In this document: positions 44,933-53,900 of the stretch, in pieces
Layout: each line of letters opens with the position of its first letter
How positions within the stretch are numbered: position 1 is the first letter of the stretch
Assembly (NCBI GenBank): GCA_018821535.1
Contig: JAHJLV010000037.1
Span: forward strand, 186,001 to 250,000
Length of the DNA stretch: 64,000 bases
Source of the DNA: Pseudomonadota bacterium
GTDB taxonomy: Bacteria > Desulfobacterota > Desulfobacteria > Desulfobacterales > Desulfobacteraceae
Reading direction: 5' to 3'
Notes under the pieces: generated by a model
What the model was told of the DNA's origin: nothing
Seen by the model: the letters and a program-made list of their open reading frames with translations, nothing else
Database searches by the model: none
Program-made: the position numbers and the translations under genes

Positions 44933-47900
44933 CTATACGTTTTCTTTTTGCTTTTCAGGCAGGGCCTTGAATTTAATCTTATGCGCGATCCGGTCCTCAG
45001 GATCAAGAAGATTGAGTTTGACCATTTCAAAACTGTCCACTTCGATCACCACATGGCCTTTTTTATCCACAAGCACAAGATCATAGGTATTGGTTTCATC
45101 TCCTGATGCTGTTTTCCGGGTAATACACAGATATTTTTTATTCTTCTCAACCGCTTTATAAAATTTCATGGATTTAATCCGGTACGGCAGCACAGTTCTT
45201 GAGGTGGTAAAAAACTCAAGCAGACCGCCGGTCTGGAACATGGCATCCACAATCACGGGGGCTGCCACAAAATCAGGATCTTTCACGCCTTTGAAAAACG
45301 CCTTGGTGCTGTGATCTTCCACTGTTGTAATCAGCGTCTGCCCGTCAAAGGAATTAATATCCACAATGGTTCCAAAAAGCCCGAACATGAACAGTCGTCT
45401 GGGATGATAAACCAGGCTGTCGTGATCGCCTTCATAGGAAACCGGCACAAATTCCGGAATCTGAATCTGTTTGGATTTCAACGGGTTTTGGGCAAATGTA
45501 TAACTGCCTTCATAATGCAGCTTGGGATCTCCCACAACCAAACCCTGGGGATTTCTGAACAAAGAACGGATCGTGCAGTCCACCTGGCCGTCTGTTTTAG
45601 CCGTGCCCGAAACCAGCAATTCTTTTGGCCGTCCTTTGAGCAGTTTGATTCCATAGGGAATCTGGAATGAACTGACTTCCACCAGATGCTGTGACGCCTG
45701 TTGTTCTCCTGCAAGGACCATTGCCATTTCCGCCATGGTCTCAAGTCCGGTTGAACCCAGGAACAAGGGCACATCATCCATGGTATGATCATGAAGGAAA
45801 ACATCGCGCTCAATGTCCAGAACCCTTGAATAGGTCATGCTGTTTTGGGTTTTTTCCACAGGTGTGTCCAGGAACGGAAATTTTGCTTTTTCAGGATCTC
45901 CCAGAAGGCCATCCCTGTCAAAGGAATAATCCAGCCCGGAAAAGACCATCTCGGATTCTGTTTTATCCAGAAGATCTGCCATGAAAAATTTAACCCCCTG
46001 ATCCATGGGAAGAAACTGAATTCCTCTTTCTTCCAGCACCATTTTCACTGTTGGATTGGTCGCCATTCCCACTCCGTCCCAGGCTGTCCAGGCATAGACC
46101 TTATAGGTCCGTTCCGGATGAAGCTGTTTTTGACGGAACAAGGCTTTGCCGAGAAAATCATTGGCAGCCGTATAATCCACCTGACCTTCATTGCCAAACC
46201 GGGCTGTAACCGAAGAAAAGGTGAAAAAATATTTATATTCCCTGTTTTCAAACGCCTTGAGCAGATTTCGCATGCCCTTGACCTTCACATCCACCACCAG
46301 CTCAAATGACCAGAGTTCCTTTTTGGGAATGAACTGACTCATTTCCATCCCAGCGGCGTGAAAAACACCGTCAATTCTGTCATATTTGTCCACGGCCGCC
46401 TGCACTGCTGCAGCATCTGTGACATCCACACAATTATATTCAACATTCACTCCCAAAGACTGCAAATATTCAATATTGTCTATGGATTGCCTGACCCGCA
46501 TCAGACGGTCCAGGGCACGCTTGATTTCAACCGGCTTCACCTTTGGCATATCTTCTTTCAACATGGCCATCAGCTCTGCTGCGGTAGATGTTTTATTTAA
46601 AAGTCTGGGATCTGTGCTGTAAATATCATTGATATCCAGAATCACCAGGTGGGTTTTATATTGCTGCACCACCTGTTTGATGATCTCATAGGTAATGCCG
46701 CCGGCGCCCCCGGTCACCAGCAGGGTATCGCCTTTTGTAATCACCTGTTGGGTCCTGTCTGCGATGGAAGGTGCCATTGAAATGACATACCGTTTTTTAT
46801 CTTTGTACCCCACTTCCACCCGGCTGTCCTGGCTCAGCAGTTCCTTGATAAAGGTATCAACGATATTACTAATCGTCTTTTGGTCGATATTCTTTTTGGG
46901 CTTTTTATGGGAAAAATCCACCACCTTGACCCTGGCATCGGCCAGTTCTTTTCTGGCAGTTTTCAAAAGCCCGCAAAGACCTGCAAACATGGGATGAATA
47001 TCACCGCAGTCTTCCATGTACGGAAACACCACTGAATCAAAGGTAATGGCACCGATGACAGTTTCTTTTTGATTCAAGGATTCAAACAGGCTCTTGATCA
47101 TGACAAAAAAGGATTTGATCGTGGTGTTCAACGCCGGATCAGAATATCCTGACAGCCCATCTGTATCAAAATAATAATCCAGCGGCGCCAGATGGATAAA
47201 CCCGTTTATTTCAGGATGGGTTTTCTTAAATTCCTCCACCTGTTTTTCAGTGGCCTTCACATCCGTAAGATCAAATTTTACATCTGCCCCTTTTGGCCCG
47301 ATAGTGATGACCTGGCCTTTTTTGTGCTTGATCTTTTTGATCACCTCTTTTGCAAATCCATGGCTGTCCAGGGACACAATGATTGTTTTGCCTTTAAAAT
47401 CCGTTTTGTCGGATTCGGGCAGCTGTGTTTCAACTGCCCGAACAATCAGACGCTTAATGGGCGAGGCAGGATCTGGAAATTCATCTGCTGCCTGAACATC
47501 AGATGCTTGTGCTGCAAGGATCTGGGCAGGTTCAGGCGCAACCGTCTCAGGCACAATGATCTCAGGAGTCACAGCTTCAGATACATCTGCCTGAGACCGG
47601 ACGGTCTGGTTCCGGATATAATCTGCCAGCCTGGCAATGGTGTTCAGATCCCGCAATTTTAAATCATCCGGCACACTGAAACCAAAGCTTGCTGATACCT
47701 TGGCAAATATCTCCACCTGTTTGACCGTATCAATGCCCAGGTCTGCCTCCAGATCCAGATCATCATCCAGCATATCTGCAGTATAACCGGTCTGCTCGGC
47801 AATCACGGCTTTTACTGTGGCATTGATGTCAAGACTTTCAGACACAGGCTGCACCACAGCTGTTTTTGTTTCTGGTACGGGTTCGGCAACAGGCGCCACT

Positions 47901-50900
47901 GAATCAACCGACGCAACCGGTAAAGATGCCGCAGCATTGGCTGTTACATATTCACCCAGCCGGGCAATGGTGTTCAAATCCCGCAATTTTAAATCATCCG
48001 GTACATTGAAACCAAAACTTGCAGCAATTTTGGCAAATATCTCCACCTGTTTGACGGTATCTATTCCCAGGTCTGCTTCCAGATCCAGATCATCATCCAG
48101 CATGTCTGCTGTGTAACCGGTCTGCTCTGCAATGACCTCTTTTATGGTTGCAAGTGCGTTTCCAGCAAGCTGGGTAACGGACTGGGCAACTGACTGAATA
48201 ACAGGCGCTGTCCGAGAATCTGCTGCTGGAACAGCTGCAAAGGCTGCAGGCTGAACCCGGCCGATCTTGTTGTCCACATATTCACCCAGTCGGGCAATGG
48301 TATTCAGATCCCGCAATTTCAAATCATCCGGCACACTGAAATCAAATTTTGAGGCAATATTTCCAAATATCTCCACCTGTTTGACCGTATCTATGCCCAG
48401 GTCTGCTTCCAGATCCAGATCATCTTCCAGCATGTCTGCGGTATAGCCGGTCTGTTTGGCAATAATGGCCTTAATCGCGTCCATAGCCCCGCCGGAAACC
48501 GCAGGTGCTGCCTCAGCACTTGCAGCAGCCGGTGTTTGAACCGCTGCCACAGAGGCTTTGGCCGCGGGTGCCACGGGAACTGCGGGTACAACCGGCGCAG
48601 CCGGTGTTTCTACCACCTTTGTTTTTTCAACAACCGGAAGGGCCTGGCCACCAGCCACAGCACACAGCATATTGTCAATCAGCTTTAATTCCGGGTTCTG
48701 ACTTGAGGTTGCAGCTTTAAGCCAGTTCAGATACTGCACATTGCCCTCCACGGGATTTTCTTCCACCCGCTGAACAAACATGAAGGCAAAATGAGACCCG
48801 AATCCTGCAGCCAGGTGCAGACCATATTCAGAATCGATCTTGTCCTGACCTGAAAAATTCAGGTGTTTAAAATTGTCAGGAATCTTTCTTAAATTGGCAA
48901 TGGGGGGCGCTTTTCTTTTCTGAAGCGCCTTGACCAGCACCACATCCTCGATGGCTGCCCCAAGAGTGTGACCGGTAAGTCCCTTGGTATTGGAAATGCA
49001 GATGCGATTCAAATACCCGGAAAAAGCGGTTTCCAAGGCTGTCACTTCTGCGTCTGCACTGCCGCCCCTTGCCGGAGTATAGGTTTCATGGGACATGAAC
49101 AACAGTTTGTCAGCATAGTCCTCTTTTCTCAAACCGGTCTGTTTTTCCATCTTGGCAATGAATTTTTTCATCTCATTGGCCATGTGCGGGACATCAATAT
49201 TATAGGTGTGATAGGCAGAATTGGCGATATGCGTGGCAAGCAGTCTGCACTGGCCGTTCATTCCCCGTTGTTTTGCACAGGCCTCTGCCTCTATGACCAG
49301 ACCCACGGCTCCCGCACCCACAATGGTTCCGTTTCGGTCTTCATCAAAGGGCTTGGCCGCTTCTGACACCCGTTTTTTAATGGTGGCTGCGCCCAGGGCA
49401 AGAAAACCAGACCCCACCCACTCGTTCTGATTTTCTGATGTGGCATTTTCACCGCCAATCACAAGCACCCGTTTACAGCGGCCCACCCGGATCCAGTCTT
49501 CGGCAATACCAATGGCCAGTGTCGTGGAGGCACAGGCTGAACTGACCAGGGTGTTGGGACCTTTGGCCTTGATGATCTGCGCCAGATGGGCAGATCCCAG
49601 AGGACAGTAATTGGACAGAAAATCCCTGTCAAATTTATAGGCTTCAAAATCAGGGCGTTTCCGGGATTTTGCCTTGAAGAACCATTCTGTAATCTGTTCT
49701 TTGACATCCAGATCCTTGATTTTTTCCATGAGATAATAATAAATATTCTCGAATTCTTCATAGGGTTTGAGAAACAGTTTCTCATAATAATATTTTTCAA
49801 GCTCGGCAATCAGGCTTTCGCTGTTGGGCCACAAGGAGGTGATAATCACCCCTGTTTCTTCCTGCATGTCCACTGGCAGCGCAAATCCGTCCGGGATCAC
49901 GGCTGTTCCGCCCTTGATTTTTTTATACTGCATGACCAGCGGAATATTGGCATCCTTTAATGCCTCAATGCCTGCGGCAATGCTGATGGCCATGCTCATG
50001 TCATACTGTTCTTTAATACCGTATTCATCGGACAGATCAAAATATCCCAATTGCCCTGCCAGATGAATGACATCTTCTGTCCGGGTGATCTGAACAAACC
50101 GGGCATTGCCGTCAGGCTGCTTGAACAGTTTGGTGATATTCTTGTTGGTGATTCTCTCCTGGGCTTCAGGCGTCAGCGGATCAATAAAATTTTCACCATT
50201 TAAAATGGCATCAAAATTATCATGTGAAAAAACCCGTCTGGCTTTTCCGGGCAAGCCCACTGAGACCCCGGAAATAACAACCTGGTTGGGGTTAAAATCA
50301 AACCGCTCCATGGCGTCAATGGCGCTCTCGCGTTTCTGACGCAGGTATTCTTTATACAGAAGATCATCCAGCTTACCCTGATTATCCTGTTTAAACGACT
50401 CAAAATCTATTGACATATCCAGTTTTGGCAACTCCTCTTTTGTTTGCATGACCGGCGCGGCCGCCATCATTGCTGATGCAGGCTGTGCCTTGAAAATCGT
50501 ATTTAATTCCAGAAGGTATTTTCTGCAGGCGTCAAAGGATTTGATTTCTTTTCCAGCCTCCACAGTTACGGCTGTACCATATTCGCCGATATTGATATTT
50601 TTGAGCAGATTCACCAGAAGTCTTGCAGGCCCGATTTCAATAAAATGGGTTCTGCCGGATTCATACACCGACTCAATGGATGAAATAAACTCAACCGGAG
50701 AAATAATCTGTTTTGCCAGTAGATCTTTTATGTCTTCATGGGAGTGTGGATATGGTTTTGCATTGGTATTGGAGATAATCCTTCCACAGGGTGCATCCTT
50801 GAAATTCACTGTATCCAGATAGGTTCTCAACCGGGCAGACGCATCCGCAAGCAAAGGCGTATGGAACGCACCGGTCAGGTTCAGTTTTTTAAAGAACACG

Positions 50901-53900
50901 GCCTGTTCCGTCAAAAATGCACAGAACTTTTCAATATCATCTGCACCGCCGGACACGCCGGTCTGTTTTTCACTGTTTTTATTGGTGACATAAATATTGG
51001 AAATAAAGGATTTGCGGATCAGATGTTCGGTCTCTTTTTCATTCTTAAAGACCACCATGATTTTTCCAGGCACCTTTAAGGTGGATTCAAACATCAGATC
51101 AGACCGTTTGATAATCAGGCGCATGGCATCATCAAAAGACAGCATGCCGTTACAGAACAATGCAGTATATTCACCCACACTGTGACCGATAAAATAATCC
51201 GGAGAAAATCCTTCCTGTGACAGTCGGCTGTAAATGGCAGCCGAAGAAAGAAAAACTGCTGGCTGGGTATTCTGGGTGGAATGAATGGCCTCGTCTGCGC
51301 CAAACATCATATCCAAAAGCGAATACCCTCTTTGCCTCTGGAAAATCTTTTCGCCTCGTTCCATAAGTCGTCTGATATGCTCATCCTTATCAAAAAGATC
51401 TTTCATCATGTGGGCACTCTGGGCGCCCTGACCGGATAAAAGTGCGACAATCCGCAGTTTTCGTCCCCTGGCATCTGCTGAATAGGCATGATCAACCAGA
51501 ACAATATCCTCTTCGGTATGGGCATTGAACTCCACATCAATAATATTATTGCTTTTTTCCAGCACTGCCGGAAGCGTGCCCATGATCATATGACAATGAT
51601 TTCCGCCAATGCCGTTGACATTTGTTGCAAACCGGAACGGCTGTCCTGCCTTTCGCACGCCAATCCGGGCAGAGGGCTTTAACACCTTGCTGTCATTTAA
51701 AACAGAATATTCCGGATCATAATTAAAGTCCGGCAGCAATTTTGAATTGCGGTTCATCAGCATGAGTTTGGCCATGGCAACCGCTGGATTGGCTGCCTTA
51801 AAATACCCGAACTGGGGTTTGATATTTCCGCAGCTCATTTCATGATGAAAACATTTTTCCACCACCTGTTTTTCAACCATGTCACCGAAAATATTTGAAA
51901 AAGCAAACAGATCCAGATGATTAATGTCTTTTTTACGGATACCGCTTTTATAATAGGTTTCATTTATGGTGGATACAAAGGTGTGCTCGCTGGGTGCCAG
52001 CAGATGATCCGGAACGCTGGACCGAACCGCACAGTCATTGATCTCACCGAAAATATCCAGATTATATTCCTTTGCCTTTTTATAGGTGGTCATCAGATGG
52101 ATGGCCGCACCCTCTCCCATGACATATCCGTCTGCCCGTCTGTCAAAAAAATTGCAATCCCCTTCAGACAGCAGTCCCAGACGTTTAAACGCCATCAGGA
52201 CACCGGGATACAGGTTGGTATCCACGCCACCTGCCAGAACAAAATCCAGATCCTTGTGCTTCAGGTTCCGGGCGGCATTTTTCATGGCCACCACAGCAGA
52301 TGCACAGGATGCATCAATCACATAATTGGCCCCGTTCAAACCAAAATAATTGGCAATCCTGCCGGAAATAATATTGGATAACAGTCCCGGTGTTGTGTCT
52401 TCATTATTCTCCGGAATTGCTGCCCGGATCGCCTCAACCATTTGGGCGGCAATGGTTTCAAGTTTTGCCGGATCTGATGCGTTGCAGTTTTTAATGGCAT
52501 TTCCGACAACGTGTTTTCTGACTCTTACGATATTTTTGCTCTGCCGCTCTCCGGGGATGGTTCCAAGAATCACCCCGACTTTGTTTCCCGCCTGAAGCCG
52601 GGATAAAAGACCAGAGGTTTCCAAAGCTTCATTGGCTGCTTCCAGACCGAAAATCTGTCCTCTTTCAATATTTTTGACCATCATGGGGGGGATTCTGTAT
52701 TTCAGATTATTGAATTTATGATCCCTGACCACGCCGGCCTTCACCTTTGGCAGGCGGTAATGGGATGTTTTATCCAGTCTGGCATAGGCATCATTATCAA
52801 AATGTTCGACAGGTATATGGGACAACTGGGGTTTGCCTGACTGCAGTTTTTCCCAGAATTCTTCTTTATTCTTTGCGCCGGGCAGAAAAACACCCAGACC
52901 TGCCACCACAATCCGGTCATCATTATAATCATATTCAGGATCCGTAAAAATATCCCTGGCAAGTGCCTGGTAGCCTTTTGTCATTTCTTCCACAACAACA
53001 TGATAATTGATTCCGCCAAATCCATAGGAGGATACAGCCGCCTTTCTGGATGCATTGTTTTTGGGCACCCATTTTTTTTCATCCGCAACAATAAACAGTG
53101 AGGTATCTTCCAGATGATGATTTTCAGACAGTTTTTCAAACTGCCCGTTGGGCGGCAGAACCCCTTTTTGTACTGCCAGAAGCGCTTTTAAAAGGCCTGC
53201 AGAGCCGGCACACCCTAAAAGATGACCGATCTGGGATTTAATCGAACTGATACCGGCCCCTGAATTCTTATACACTGTCTTCAGGGTTTCAAGTTCCACC
53301 TGATCACCGATGGTGGTTGAGGTTCCATGGGCTTCTATAAAACCGATGTCTTCAGGGACAATGCCCGGACGGATATTTTCATAACACCGTTCCAGACTGA
53401 AAATCTGTCCTTTTGGATTGGGCGCTGCAATCGCTTTTCCCTTTCCATCGGAACTTGCGCCAATGGCGTTGATAATGCCAAAAATCTTATTATTGTCCCT
53501 AAGGGCATCTTTCATGCGTTTCAACACAAAAATGACTGACCCTTCACCCAGAACAAACCCGTCTGCTCTCTGATCAAAGGGATACGATCCGTTTTTGGAC
53601 AAGGTCCCCATTTTTGCAAACCCGATAAAAGACTCCGGTGCCAGATGCGTATTCACCCCTCCCACAATCACCTGATCATGGTCACCGGATAAAAGTTCAC
53701 CCACTGCCGCCTCAAGCGCAGTCACCGAGGAGGCACAGGCCGCATCCACAATATAATTGGTTCCCCGGACACCCAGATCTCTTGCCACACGGGAGGCTTC
53801 TATGTTCAACAGAATCCCGTGAACCGGATCATACCCCTTGTTTTTGCCTTCAATCCCGTCCTTGACTGCTTCTATGATTTTTTTCTTTTCTTCATCAGTC

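Noticed and set aside
47610..48490. Regularly spaced repeats that could suggest a repeat array
   Set aside because: The 330-bp period is in-frame coding sequence for three ACP domains, not CRISPR or a mobile element.
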